NCBI RefSeq assembly: GCF_014205795.1
Contig: NZ_JACHCN010000009.1
Location: forward strand, 124,001 to 188,000
Length of the DNA: 64,000 nucleotides
Source of the DNA: Rhodanobacter sp. MP7CTX1
Lineage (GTDB): Bacteria > Pseudomonadota > Gammaproteobacteria > Xanthomonadales > Rhodanobacteraceae
Reading direction: 5' to 3'
Below the pieces are notes generated by a model that saw nothing but the letters and a program-made list of their open reading frames with translations, was not told the DNA's origin and did not search any database. Below are positions 52,974 through 62,500 of the stretch, in pieces. Both the position numbers and the translations under genes were made by a program. The stretch's first letter is position 1; each line of letters opens with the position of its first letter.

Positions 52974-54364
52974 GCGACGGACGACGGTAATTGGGAGACA
53001 GTGACGCGCAACTTGCCGCTTGGCGTCAGTGGAATGTCATCGACAAACTCGCAGCGCAACTCAATGCTGTCTCCCACTACCTTGGCAACTTCACGACGGA
53101 TATAGGCCAGCGACGACTCGTCGAAACCGGGGCCGCGCACCATCACGAGTTCGAGTTGGTCCAGACGACGCTGCACCACCTGAAAGCGCTCAAGCCCCGC
53201 GACATCCTTCAGCATGTGCGGGAAGAACTCGCCAGGCAGGATATGCCCGGCCGGCGTGCGGATCGCATCAAGCACCCGGCCATCCACACGCCGCAGCAGC
53301 GGTAGACCACGACCACAGCCGCAAGTGGACGAAGTCGCCGTTGCCACGTCACCATTGACGTAGCGCACGAACGGCATGCCATAGTTGAACAAATCCGTGA
53401 TCACCACTTCACCGGTGCATGTGCCTGCCGCATGCGGGTCGTCGGCATGGGAACTCGCCGCGGACCCCGGCTTGCGTAGTTCGACGAGCAGATGATCGGC
53501 ATTCACATGCAGTCCGTCGCGTTGCTCGCACTCGGCGGCAATCAACATGAACTCGCGGCAGCCATACGTGTTGTAGGCCGGACAGCCAAACGCCTGTTCG
53601 ATGATCTGGCGCTGAAATTCGTGCAGGGCTTCGGCGGCACCAATGATGGTCTGTGGCCGGTATATGCGGCGACCGGTCGCAATCAGCCATTGCGCGAGCC
53701 GCACCAGCGGGCCAACGTAGGCGACGATGACGTCGGGTCGGTACGCGTCGATGGCATCGGCAAAGCTGCTCATGTTCGCCTCGGTCATGCTGAAGCTGTT
53801 GAGCACGCGCCGGGCAAAAGCGGCGTTGTACAGACGATCCTTGAATTGGTGCGCGCGGGTCGGTTCGCCAACGGCACCGCCCCACAGAAACAGAGTGCGC
53901 CGCCCCATGCGCGAACCCGCCCATTCATAGCCACGCCACATCACCGCCGTGCGACGGTCGTTGCTCTCGCGGGTGAAGCCGAAACGCAGCGGCTCACCGG
54001 TCGAACCACCGGTGGCCTTGAACTGCAGGCGATCGCGCCAGGAGTCGGCCGTGAGCTCATCGGCGTGGGCGCGGATGTCTGCCTTGGTCAGCACCGGCAG
54101 TTGCGCGTAATCGTCAAGATTGCGTATGTCCGCCGATGTGATGCCCAGCTCGCGCCACCGTCGCTGGTAGAAGGGTACTTCGCGCTCGCAATGTTCGAGC
54201 AACCGCTGCAGGCGCTCCCATTGAAGTGCGGCGATCTGCTCCGGAGCCAGCCACTGGTTGCGCCGATACTCGTTGAGATACGCCAGCGTGCGGCGGCGCC
54301 GTAGTCCGCTCTCGTAGATCGGATACAGCACGTGGCGGAACGCGGTTTCATACCAGCCAGCCAT
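52970..54364 (-). CDS. CapK / phenylacetate-CoA ligase-like AMP-forming ligase
   Basis: A 464-residue adenylate-forming enzyme of the CapK/PaaK type. The phosphate-binding loop is KATGGSTGEPLRFGFT. IIGAAEALHEFQRQIIEQAFG, YNTYGCREFMLIAAEC and the later TDLFNYGMPFVRYVNGDVA with CGCGRGLPLLRRVDGR match the family. The C-terminal domain ends SGKLRVTVSQLP. CapK proteins occur in many capsule and EPS operons and may activate an acyl group that decorates the sugar; the substrate is unknown. The frame stays open to 55774 across the flippase gene, but the start is the ATG at 54364 within that gene's stop (TGATG). It is the second adenylating enzyme of this operon besides the NRPS. Confidence 0.85.
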   Translation of the reverse strand: MAGWYETAFRHVLYPIYESGLRRRRTLAYLNEYRRNQWLAPEQIAALQWERLQRLLEHCEREVPFYQRRWRELGITSADIRNLDDYAQLPVLTKADIRAHADELTADSWRDRLQFKATGGSTGEPLRFGFTRESNDRRTAVMWRGYEWAGSRMGRRTLFLWGGAVGEPTRAHQFKDRLYNAAFARRVLNSFSMTEANMSSFADAIDAYRPDVIVAYVGPLVRLAQWLIATGRRIYRPQTIIGAAEALHEFQRQIIEQAFGCPAYNTYGCREFMLIAAECEQRDGLHVNADHLLVELRKPGSAASSHADDPHAAGTCTGEVVITDLFNYGMPFVRYVNGDVATATSSTCGCGRGLPLLRRVDGRVLDAIRTPAGHILPGEFFPHMLKDVAGLERFQVVQRRLDQLELVMVRGPGFDESSLAYIRREVAKVVGDSIELRCEFVDDIPLTPSGKLRVTVSQLPSSVA

Positions 54365-55917
54365 CAGGCCCCCTTTCCCGCGCGTGCGCCAACCCAGCTG
54401 AGCAGGCGACCCAGCAACAATGGCTGGCCTGCCGCGAACCGCTGATGCAAGCCCTGCAACTGGCTTATATCGGCCCGGCTCCAGCATCCGAGCAGCAACG
54501 TCAGCAACAGGTAGAGGCCGGTCAGCACGACACCGCCGATCAGCAGGGTCAACACCGGTATCAGATGCAATCCATAGACGAGCGACGCCGTCGCTGCCGC
54601 CAGAGTGGCCGCCAGCAGGATGCGCAGCAGGCGCCCCCAGGCGAGCCCCATCCCGGTGACGCGCATCCCGATCGTCACGTACGAGCTCGAACCGATCAAC
54701 GCCTCGATGACAATCGCAGCTACCGCGCCCTGCAGTGCGAAGTGCGAGATCAGGGCGATGTCGAGCGTGAATTTGAGCACGCCGAAGATGATCGTCATGG
54801 TCAGGATGGTATGTTGCCGATCCGCGCTGACCAGCAAGCTGGTGGCACCCTGCGCCACGGTGCCGAGGGCGCTGCAGAACAGGCATAGCGCAAGTACCGG
54901 TGCGGCTGGTGCATAGACGCTGCCATACAGGAACGCGATGACCGGGCCGGAAAAGCATGCGCCGAAGGCCACCACCGGCGCCGCCATCAGCACCAGGTAA
55001 GTAGTCACGTCGACGAAGCGCTGCCCGGCGACCGCGTGACCCTGACTCAGCGCTTTGGCCATCATCGGCAACAGCACGGCGCCGAACACCCCGGGCACCA
55101 GCAACATGATGCCGGTGGCGAGTTGATAAGCCACCTTGAAGTAACCGGCTGAAGTCGGGCCGGCGTAGAGATTCAGGAACAGGATCTCCACGTCGCTGGC
55201 AATCAGAAAGCCCACGATGATCGTCACCGAGACAATGCGCAGATGCCGGTGCATCCGCCGTGACAGGTCGTCGGGCAGACGGCTGTGCGCCGTCGACAAG
55301 GGTGCAACGAGCCGGCGCGCCTGAACCTGCGACGTCAGCAGGAAGATCGCGCTGGAGAGTGCGTAGACAACCAGGAACCAGAATATCGGTGCATGCAACA
55401 GCATCGCGATGCCGACCATCACCAAGTTCAGCGGCGCTGACATCAAGGCGATCTTGGCGGTCGCGTCGAACGCCTCGAAGCCCTTGGCGATCGAGATGTT
55501 GAACATGTATGGCGCGCGCATCCCGACTGCAACAATCAGCAGGCCAAATTCGACATAGTCCAGGTCCGGTGCAAATCGTCTGCCGGCCACCAGAAACAGA
55601 ATCGTTCCGATACCCAGGACCACCAGCAGGTGCCAGCGCTGCACGCGCCGGAAATCCGCCAGCAGCGGAACGATCAGATCCTGCTGGTTGGCACCGCGCA
55701 GTTCGGCCACGAACTTGATCACGCCGGTGGTGATTCCCGAATTGGTGATCACCACCCCGACCGCGGCAAACCAAATGAACAGAGCATAGATGCCGTAGTA
55801 CTCCGGCCCGAGATGGCGCGCGATCATGATCGCTGCGACCATGCCGAGGAAGTACTCGGTATACATCCCGATCGAGGAAAATATCGTGTTGCGCAGGGTG
55901 TGCTCGCGGCTTGTCAT
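54364..55917 (-). CDS. Wzx-type polysaccharide flippase
   Basis: A 517-residue membrane protein with about twelve to fourteen hydrophobic segments, starting MTSREHTLRNTIFSSIGMYTEYFLGMVAAIM. Marks of the polysaccharide-synthase/MATE-like flippases are ARHLGPEYYGIYALF, EILFLNLYAGPTSAGYFKVAYQL and the GSVYAPAAPVLALCLF segment. It moves the lipid-linked repeat unit across the inner membrane. The ATG at 55917 overlaps the upstream ligase/polymerase stop by ATGA; 73 codons of open frame before it are excluded. It overlaps the CapK-like gene by one base. Confidence 0.88.
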   Translation of the reverse strand: MTSREHTLRNTIFSSIGMYTEYFLGMVAAIMIARHLGPEYYGIYALFIWFAAVGVVITNSGITTGVIKFVAELRGANQQDLIVPLLADFRRVQRWHLLVVLGIGTILFLVAGRRFAPDLDYVEFGLLIVAVGMRAPYMFNISIAKGFEAFDATAKIALMSAPLNLVMVGIAMLLHAPIFWFLVVYALSSAIFLLTSQVQARRLVAPLSTAHSRLPDDLSRRMHRHLRIVSVTIIVGFLIASDVEILFLNLYAGPTSAGYFKVAYQLATGIMLLVPGVFGAVLLPMMAKALSQGHAVAGQRFVDVTTYLVLMAAPVVAFGACFSGPVIAFLYGSVYAPAAPVLALCLFCSALGTVAQGATSLLVSADRQHTILTMTIIFGVLKFTLDIALISHFALQGAVAAIVIEALIGSSSYVTIGMRVTGMGLAWGRLLRILLAATLAAATASLVYGLHLIPVLTLLIGGVVLTGLYLLLTLLLGCWSRADISQLQGLHQRFAAGQPLLLGRLLSWVGARAGKGA

Positions 55918-57269
55918 GCGCTGTGCATCAGCAATGTAACGATGATGAACAATGCGACGATGCTGGCCAGTGCGATCGGCACCCAGCGCCACCCGTCGTT
56001 GATCAGGCTGAAGGCCGGCAGCCCTGGAAAGCGACGACGGGCACCGACGTAATGTCCGACCACCACCGCTGCCAGCAGGTACAGCACCACGGTATAGCTG
56101 CGACTGAGAAAGAACGCCGCCGCAAACATGCCACACAGCGAGAGCAAAAGAGTCAGCGCCAGTGCGCGCTCCCGTTGCCAGTCGTCCCCGTTCACCGGTT
56201 CGTCCGTGGTGACCGGGTCATCCGTCTTGATCAGGTTGGTCGCCCTGGTTGCCGCGTTCGCGTTGGGCTGGCCGATCTCCGTGGCTGCCCCAACGACGGG
56301 CTCCGATTGAAAGCGCAGGATCGTCAGCATCATCCAGAAGCCGTAGCCGACGAAGGCCAGCCACAGGATGTAACCGAACAAGCCGGTCTCGGCCAGCACC
56401 AGCACGAGCGAGTTGTGCGCGGTCAGATCGTTGTAGTCGGTGAAGTTGCCGGCGCCAACGCCAAACAGCGGGTGCGACAGAAACATGTGCAGACCCTCGT
56501 ACCAGGCATCCACGCGCCCGAACGCCGAGGATTCGTCGACATCCAGCTCCTGCATGCGCGAGGGCAGCATCATGAGGCCCATGAGGCCGAAACTGCTGAG
56601 GACCAGCGCAGTCACCAGACCCCGCTTGCGCCACAGATATACCGCACCGATCACCAGCACCGCCATGATGGCGCCGCGCGAATTGGTGAGATAAATCGCA
56701 TACAGCAGCAGCGCTGCTGCCGCGAGCCAGAAGATGCGTCCCAAAAAACCTCCGCGGGCGCTGAGGTAAAGCACCATGGGCAGCGTAGTGGCGAACAACA
56801 GGCCCAGATCGTTGGGATCGTTGAAGATACCCACGTACTGAATGCGACTGTCCTCGGACAGGCCCATGCCGGTCCAGCCGATGCCCTTGTTGAACTGATC
56901 CACGCCATGCAGCGCCAGCACGATGGAGCACAGCGCGAATACCGTGAGCGTGATGACCACGCGCGACCGGTTGACTGACACGGCCGAGGCCAGAACGAAA
57001 AACGCGATCACGATCGGTCCAAAATTCGTCAGTTGCTCCAGCGCACCACCGCTCCAGCCATTGACGACCAGCGAAACCATCAGGGCCAGCAGGAATACCG
57101 GCAAGATCAAAAACTGCGGTGCCGCAAATGTCTTGGCCGCAGAGCCCAACCAGCAAAGGAACGCCAGCACCAGCACAACCGGCAACACCGACACCCCCTC
57201 CAACACAGGCATGTAGTCCTGCGGTCGGATGATGGTGAGCACCAGATAGAGAAGGCTCAGTATGAACAT
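55914..57269 (-). CDS. O-antigen ligase / EPS polymerase family membrane protein
   Basis: A 451-residue polytopic protein. Segments such as FILSLLYLVLTIIRPQDYMP, VGIFNDPNDLGLLFATTLPMVLYL, LTNSRGAIMAVLVIGAVYLW and a late periplasmic loop AHNSLVLVLAETGLFGYILWL follow the Wzy_C/O-antigen-ligase pattern. The family covers both polymerases and ligases. In an operon with a flippase, glycosyltransferases and a chain-length protein, polymerase (Wzy) is the more likely role. A hydrophilic insert rich in N, A and T (NANAATRATNLIKTDDPVTT) lies near the C-terminus. The start at 57269 overlaps the end of the upstream deacetylase gene by 13 bases. Confidence 0.85.
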   Translation of the reverse strand: MFILSLLYLVLTIIRPQDYMPVLEGVSVLPVVLVLAFLCWLGSAAKTFAAPQFLILPVFLLALMVSLVVNGWSGGALEQLTNFGPIVIAFFVLASAVSVNRSRVVITLTVFALCSIVLALHGVDQFNKGIGWTGMGLSEDSRIQYVGIFNDPNDLGLLFATTLPMVLYLSARGGFLGRIFWLAAAALLLYAIYLTNSRGAIMAVLVIGAVYLWRKRGLVTALVLSSFGLMGLMMLPSRMQELDVDESSAFGRVDAWYEGLHMFLSHPLFGVGAGNFTDYNDLTAHNSLVLVLAETGLFGYILWLAFVGYGFWMMLTILRFQSEPVVGAATEIGQPNANAATRATNLIKTDDPVTTDEPVNGDDWQRERALALTLLLSLCGMFAAAFFLSRSYTVVLYLLAAVVVGHYVGARRRFPGLPAFSLINDGWRWVPIALASIVALFIIVTLLMHSA

Positions 57270-58342
57270 GCTGCCTCTTGCCCGACCATGCCGATTCGAC
57301 CCACGGTGGGATAACCCATCAGTTCCGGTAACGTCAGCATCGCGGCGAACCAGCCCGTTCCCATCGCACGCTCGACGGGCAGTCGATTCAACGCATAGCG
57401 ATTCAGAGCGAACTGCCGATTGGTACCGCAGATGTAACTGCACGCCGCCCGGTAACCCGCCGCCATGGTCGCCTCCATCACCCGGGCATCGAAGGCCAGG
57501 TCGCCACCGACCGGATAGGAGAGCAACGTCGCTGGCGCACCGAGCTCGCGCTCCAGGGCGTTCCTGGAATCCACCAGCTCCGCTTCCAGCTGAGCCGGTG
57601 GCAGCTGCGCGAGCATGCAGTGACGGACACCATGCGAGCCAATCTCGAACCCGGCCGCCCGCATCTCGCGCAGCGCATCCCAACTCATCGGCCGGCAGTC
57701 GGGATGGCCCGCTTCGCGTGGCATCTGCCACTCGTGCTCCAACCGCGAGATCAGGGACGACTGGATCGCGTCATCGAGTCCCTTCATACGGCGCAATACA
57801 CGACTGGCAAGCTGCCGGCGCTCGGCGCGCAGGAACGGCATCGGCACATCCAGGCCAACTTCTGGTAATGCCAGCCGCCGCACCGGCGCATGCAGAATCA
57901 TGTACATCAGCCAGTCGTAGGCAAACGGCCGTCCACTGTCGATATGGTTGGTGGAGACAAAAAAGGTCGCCGGTACCCCGAGTTCGCGCAGGATCGGATA
58001 CGCCACCCGGTAGTTATCGTCGTAGCCATCGTCGAAAGTCACGACCACCGCATTCGTTGGCAGGCGCGTTCCCGCATCGAGCGCGGCGACCACGTCACCC
58101 AGGCTCATCGGACAAAAGCGTCGCCGAAGCAACTGCATCTGTTCGCGCAGACCTGCGGCGGAAGTGCTGACCAGATCCAGGTCGAACGCGAATGCATTCG
58201 GATCCCGCAGATCCAGCACACGATGATAGGCAAGGATACGCAGATCCCGTCGCAACCACGCCCGCCCCAGTTGCAGAACATGCAGCAACCCGGTGCCGTA
58301 GCACAATTCGCCGAGCATTTCGCGGATGCCGGAGCGCGGCAT
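57257..58342 (-). CDS. Polysaccharide deacetylase (NodB-like)
   Basis: A 361-residue protein with a NodB-type domain. LRILAYHRVLDL comes near the start, then VVVTFDDGYDDNYRVAYPILRELGVPATFFVSTNHID and, later, FEIGSHGVRHCMLAQL with the metal histidines, then LLSYPVGGDLAFDARV. The extra C-terminal part (NRYALNRLPVERAM) is normal for the exosystem and PgaB-like deacetylases. No signal peptide is seen, so a cytoplasmic role on precursors is likely. The ATG at 58342 has GAGGAAG 5-6 nt upstream; the longer open frame is not used. It lies 17 bases after the glycosyltransferase gene. Confidence 0.88.
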   Translation of the reverse strand: MPRSGIREMLGELCYGTGLLHVLQLGRAWLRRDLRILAYHRVLDLRDPNAFAFDLDLVSTSAAGLREQMQLLRRRFCPMSLGDVVAALDAGTRLPTNAVVVTFDDGYDDNYRVAYPILRELGVPATFFVSTNHIDSGRPFAYDWLMYMILHAPVRRLALPEVGLDVPMPFLRAERRQLASRVLRRMKGLDDAIQSSLISRLEHEWQMPREAGHPDCRPMSWDALREMRAAGFEIGSHGVRHCMLAQLPPAQLEAELVDSRNALERELGAPATLLSYPVGGDLAFDARVMEATMAAGYRAACSYICGTNRQFALNRYALNRLPVERAMGTGWFAAMLTLPELMGYPTVGRIGMVGQEAACSY

Positions 58343-58359
58343 GCTGGCTTCCTCGTTGA

Positions 58360-59505
58360 TCACCACAGGTGCAACCTCCGATTGCGGGCGAAGGCGATGA
58401 GTGCCTGGGCCGCGAACAGATTGAGATACCAGAATGCCACGACCAGCCGCACTGGCAACATGTGCTCGGTTGCCGGCAACCGGCGACCGACCACCACCAG
58501 CCCGACACCCGCGCACAACGCCAGCAGGGGCAACAGATACAGCGCATGGCGAGTGGCGAGCACGGCACTGGCCAGCGCCGCCAGCAACAGCAGCCATGGC
58601 GCCAGCAGTCGCAGCAGCTTGTGGCTGACGAAACGCCACCAGAGGGGATTGCTCCAGGGTACGAGCAACCAGGGAGCCAACTGGATCAGCTGATAATTGC
58701 CGGCGAGCGTGCGGATCTTGCGTCGGCGCTCTTCGGCCGGATGCTGCGAGGGCCGATCCCAGGCCAGCGCCAGCGGCTCGAACACCACACGCCGGCCGGC
58801 TGCCGCGATGCGCATCGGTATCAACACGTCATCGAGCACCGTGCCCGCGGGGAGCGGCCGGAACAGTTCGCGGCGCATCGCGTAGAGCGCGCCAGTCACA
58901 CCTATGGTCGAGCCCGAGCGGCTTTCGGCGTGGCGTATCAGTTTCTCGTAGCGCCAATACGCATCGACGCCACGCGCAAACCCGGTCAGTGCGTCCAGCA
59001 ACCTCAGTTCGCCGCTGACTGCGCCCACGGCGGGGTCGGCGAGATTGGCAACCAGCTCGCGCAACGCGACTGGATCCAGGATCTGGCGCACGTCGGTCAT
59101 CAGCAAGAGATCGCCACTCGCTGCAGCAATGGCATCGTTGAGGCACGACGCCTTGCCGCGGCGCTCGGCAAACTCCAGCACGCGGATGCGCGGATCGGAC
59201 ACTTCGCGGCACTGTGCCGCGGTGTCATCGCGACAACCATCGCAGACAACAATGATGTCGATCCTGTCGCCTGGATAGTCCAGCGCGAACACGTTCGTCA
59301 ACTTGGCGCGGATATGCGCGCCAGCCTCATGCGCCGCGATCACGACAGTGACTGTCGGCATCGGCATTGTCGGCGTCGCCACTTCTTTGCGCACGCGTCG
59401 CGGGAGAACGCGCGCCAACCACAACACGCATAACGGATAGCCCATGAAGACATGGAACAACAACAGCGCCGAAAACCAGAACGCGAGGGTCGCCACGGCG
59501 ATCAT
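58360..59505 (-). CDS. Membrane-bound glycosyltransferase, family 2
   Basis: A 381-residue processive-type GT2. An N-terminal membrane segment (IAVATLAFWFSALLLFHVFMGYPL) is followed by the GT-A domain with VTVVIAAHEAGAHIRAKLTNVFAL, IIVVCDGCRDDT and the DxD-like LLLMTDVRQILD. The acceptor part has VSGELRLLDA and VLDDVLIPMRIAAAGRRVVFEP. C-terminal segments (LLRLLAPWLLLLAALASAVL) end the protein. It could prime or extend the polymer at the inner membrane. GGAG lies 6 nt before the ATG, and the gene starts 30 bases after the NRPS stop, which argues for one transcript. Confidence 0.88.
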   Translation of the reverse strand: MIAVATLAFWFSALLLFHVFMGYPLCVLWLARVLPRRVRKEVATPTMPMPTVTVVIAAHEAGAHIRAKLTNVFALDYPGDRIDIIVVCDGCRDDTAAQCREVSDPRIRVLEFAERRGKASCLNDAIAAASGDLLLMTDVRQILDPVALRELVANLADPAVGAVSGELRLLDALTGFARGVDAYWRYEKLIRHAESRSGSTIGVTGALYAMRRELFRPLPAGTVLDDVLIPMRIAAAGRRVVFEPLALAWDRPSQHPAEERRRKIRTLAGNYQLIQLAPWLLVPWSNPLWWRFVSHKLLRLLAPWLLLLAALASAVLATRHALYLLPLLALCAGVGLVVVGRRLPATEHMLPVRLVVAFWYLNLFAAQALIAFARNRRLHLW

Positions 59506-59535
59506 GCGGACTCCATCCGATCCGGCCCGCGCATG

Positions 59536-62500
59536 TCAGCGTAACCCCAGCCGGCGACGCAGACGTGCCAGCAGCGAAGGCGAACGCGAACCCGTGTCAG
59601 TGGAAGTCCGCGAAAACGCGGCCTTGGGCAATTCGGTCGCCAGCAACGCGAGCGTCCCGGTGGCAATGTCCAGCAATGCCAGGCGAACCGAGGTTTCCCG
59701 CTGCACGCGTGTACTGAATTCAACCGCCAACAGCGAGTGCCCTCCGAGGTCAAAGAAATTATCTCCCCCACGCACATCCTCGACGCCGATCAGTTCACGC
59801 CAGATGGCGGCCAGATATTCTTCGCGCGGATCAGCCAGGGCATTTGCCCGTACCTCCGTAGCGGCAGGCGCGACTGTCCTGTGCGTCAGGCCGGCTGCGG
59901 CCGCGGGCGGCTGCAGCGCTTTACGGTCAATCTTGCCGTTCGGCGTCTTCGGCAGTGCCTCCAGCCATTCGATGTGCTGTGGCAGCATGTACGGTGGCAA
60001 CTGCTCGCGTAGATGTTCACGCAAACGCTCCGCCAGCGTCGGATCGACGGCTCGGCTTACCACGTACAACACCAGGCGTTGATCGTTCGGGCCGAATGTG
60101 TGTACCACCGCGACCGCCTCTCGCGTGCCGGGTTCGGCCAGGGCTGCCGCCTCGATGTCGCCGGGCTCGATGCGATAGCCTCGCAACTTGATCTGTTGAT
60201 CAACCCGCCCGTGGAAATACAGGAGGCCATCGCGAAGGCTGCCGAGATCACCGCTGCGATACATCCGCGAGCCATCCGCCGCAAACGGATCGGGAACGAA
60301 TCTCTCTGCGCTGAGGTCAGCACGGAACAGGTAGCCATCGGCTACGCCATCGCCGCCTATCCAGATTTCGCCAATCTCTCCCATCAGCACCGGCTGGCCA
60401 TGCGCATCGAGCAGATGGATCAGCGTATTGGCGATCGGCCGCCCTAACGACACCGCGCCCACGCCCGGTTCCACGCGCGTCAGGGTGGACCAGATGGTCG
60501 TCTCGGTCGGGCCGTACATGTTCCACAATTCGCGGCAGTGTGCGGCCACCGTGTTGGCGAGCTCCCGCGGCAGCTCCTCGCCGCCGACCAGCAGACGCAG
60601 GTTGCGAATCGCTTCGACGCGATCGCCCTCGACCAGCAGACGGAGCAATGAAGGAGTGGTCTGCAACATGCTGGCATCACGTTCGCGGACCAGGCGCAGC
60701 AACAGGTCGGGGTCGCGATGCTGCTCGTCGTTCGCGATCAGCACCTGCGCACCGACGATCAACGGCAGATAGAGTTCCAGTCCGGCGATATCGAACGACA
60801 GCGTGGTGACGGCGCACAGGATATCGTGGGCGGCAATACCCGGCAGCTCCCGCATGCTGGTCAGAAAATTGACCAGATTGTGGTGAAGCACACGTACGCC
60901 TTTTGGCTGCCCGGTCGAGCCCGATGTGTACAGCACATAGGCGAGGTCCCCACCACCCACGGCGGGCAAAGGCGTCGGTGCCATAAGCGATGGATCGAGG
61001 GCGGCCAGCGTAAGTAGCTCACGCCCCTCGGCGATCGCTTCCGGAACTGTCTCGGCGGTCAGCGCCACGACGTGGCGCAATCGCGCATGGGTGGCCATGT
61101 AGCGCAGCCGCTGATTCGGAAACGCTGGATCGAGCGGAACGTAAGCCGCACCACTTTTCATGACGCCGAGCAAGGCGACCAGCATCTCCACACCGCGCGG
61201 CATGCAGATGCCGACCAGCTCGCCGACGCCGACACCGCGCGCCACGAGCGCGTGCGCGACCGCGAGCGCACGGCGGTCCAGCTCCGCGTAACTCAGCGAG
61301 CGGCCGTCGCTTTCCACCGCGATCCGCTCCGGCGTGCGCGCGACCTGTGCGTCGATCAGCGCAAGCAGCGTGGCGGCCTTTCCGTCGCCGTGCGGTGCGT
61401 CGGTTTCCGACGGTGCAACTGTCTGACGATGTGGAGCGGAAAGCGGCAACGCGGCAACGCTACCCTCGTAGCCTTGCGCAATCGCGCCGAGCAACGCTTC
61501 GTACAACGCGATCCAGCGAAGGATTGTGGCTTGATCGTAGAGCGCCGTCGCGTAATGCAGGTCGAGCGTGAGCGTCTTTCCCGTGTCGTTGAGATTGAAG
61601 AACAGATTCCACATCAGCGCCGGCCGGCGACAATCGTGCAACTCCTGCGTCAACCCAGTGAAGGCAATATCAGGCAGGCGCGGATTGAGGTTGAATATCA
61701 CCTCGGTCAATGGCGCCCGGCCGCGATGCAGGCCGAGCGCGCGCAGGATGTTCATCAGGGTCAGATCCTGATGCTCCGCCGTATCCAGCAGTGCGCCATG
61801 GGTACGACTCACCAGTTCCGCGAACGGTACGTCGGACGCGATATCCAGTCGTAGTGGCAACGTGTTGACCCCATCGCCAATCAGCACGCGACTGCCCGCC
61901 AGCGCCTGTCCGGCAAACGGAATCGCGACGGCAAAGTCGCGCTGTCCGGAAAGCCGTGCGAGCAGGACACCGAAACTCGTCAACAGCAGGCTGTACAAGG
62001 TCACGCCGCGACGTCGCGCCTCGCGCTTCAGGGCAGCAGCGAGTTCCGCGGGAAATTCATGTCGCGCGGTGCTCGCGGCAAAATCGGGGCGGCCCGAGGG
62101 CTCACGATCGGTCGGTAATTTAAGGGGTGCAGGTGGCGCCGCGTAGAGGCGTTTCCAGTAGTCGAGCTGGCCGGCGACGTCATCTCCAGCGCGACGCGCG
62201 CGTTCGTCCAGCACATATCGACGAAACGACTCCGCGACGGCCAGCTCCGGCTCACGACCGGCGACGCAAGCGTTGTAGCAAGTCGCCAGTTCGCCCATGA
62301 AAACCGCCAGCGACCAGCCGTCCATCACCAGGTGATGCGAAATGACGAGCAGGCCGTGGCGGCGCTCATCGAGTCGGACCAGGCTGAAACGCACCAGCGG
62401 TGCCGTCGTCGTGTCGAACGGCATTCGCATCTGCTCTTCGCCATACGCGGTGAAACGCCGTTCGGCCTGATCTGCGAACGCTGCATAGTCGAGCTCGCGC

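Noticed and set aside
54365..55774. Possible fusion giving a 934-residue protein ahead of the CapK-like ligase
   Set aside because: The added part runs antiphase through the flippase gene and lacks any domain. The ATG at 54364 in the flippase stop is the normal coupled start.
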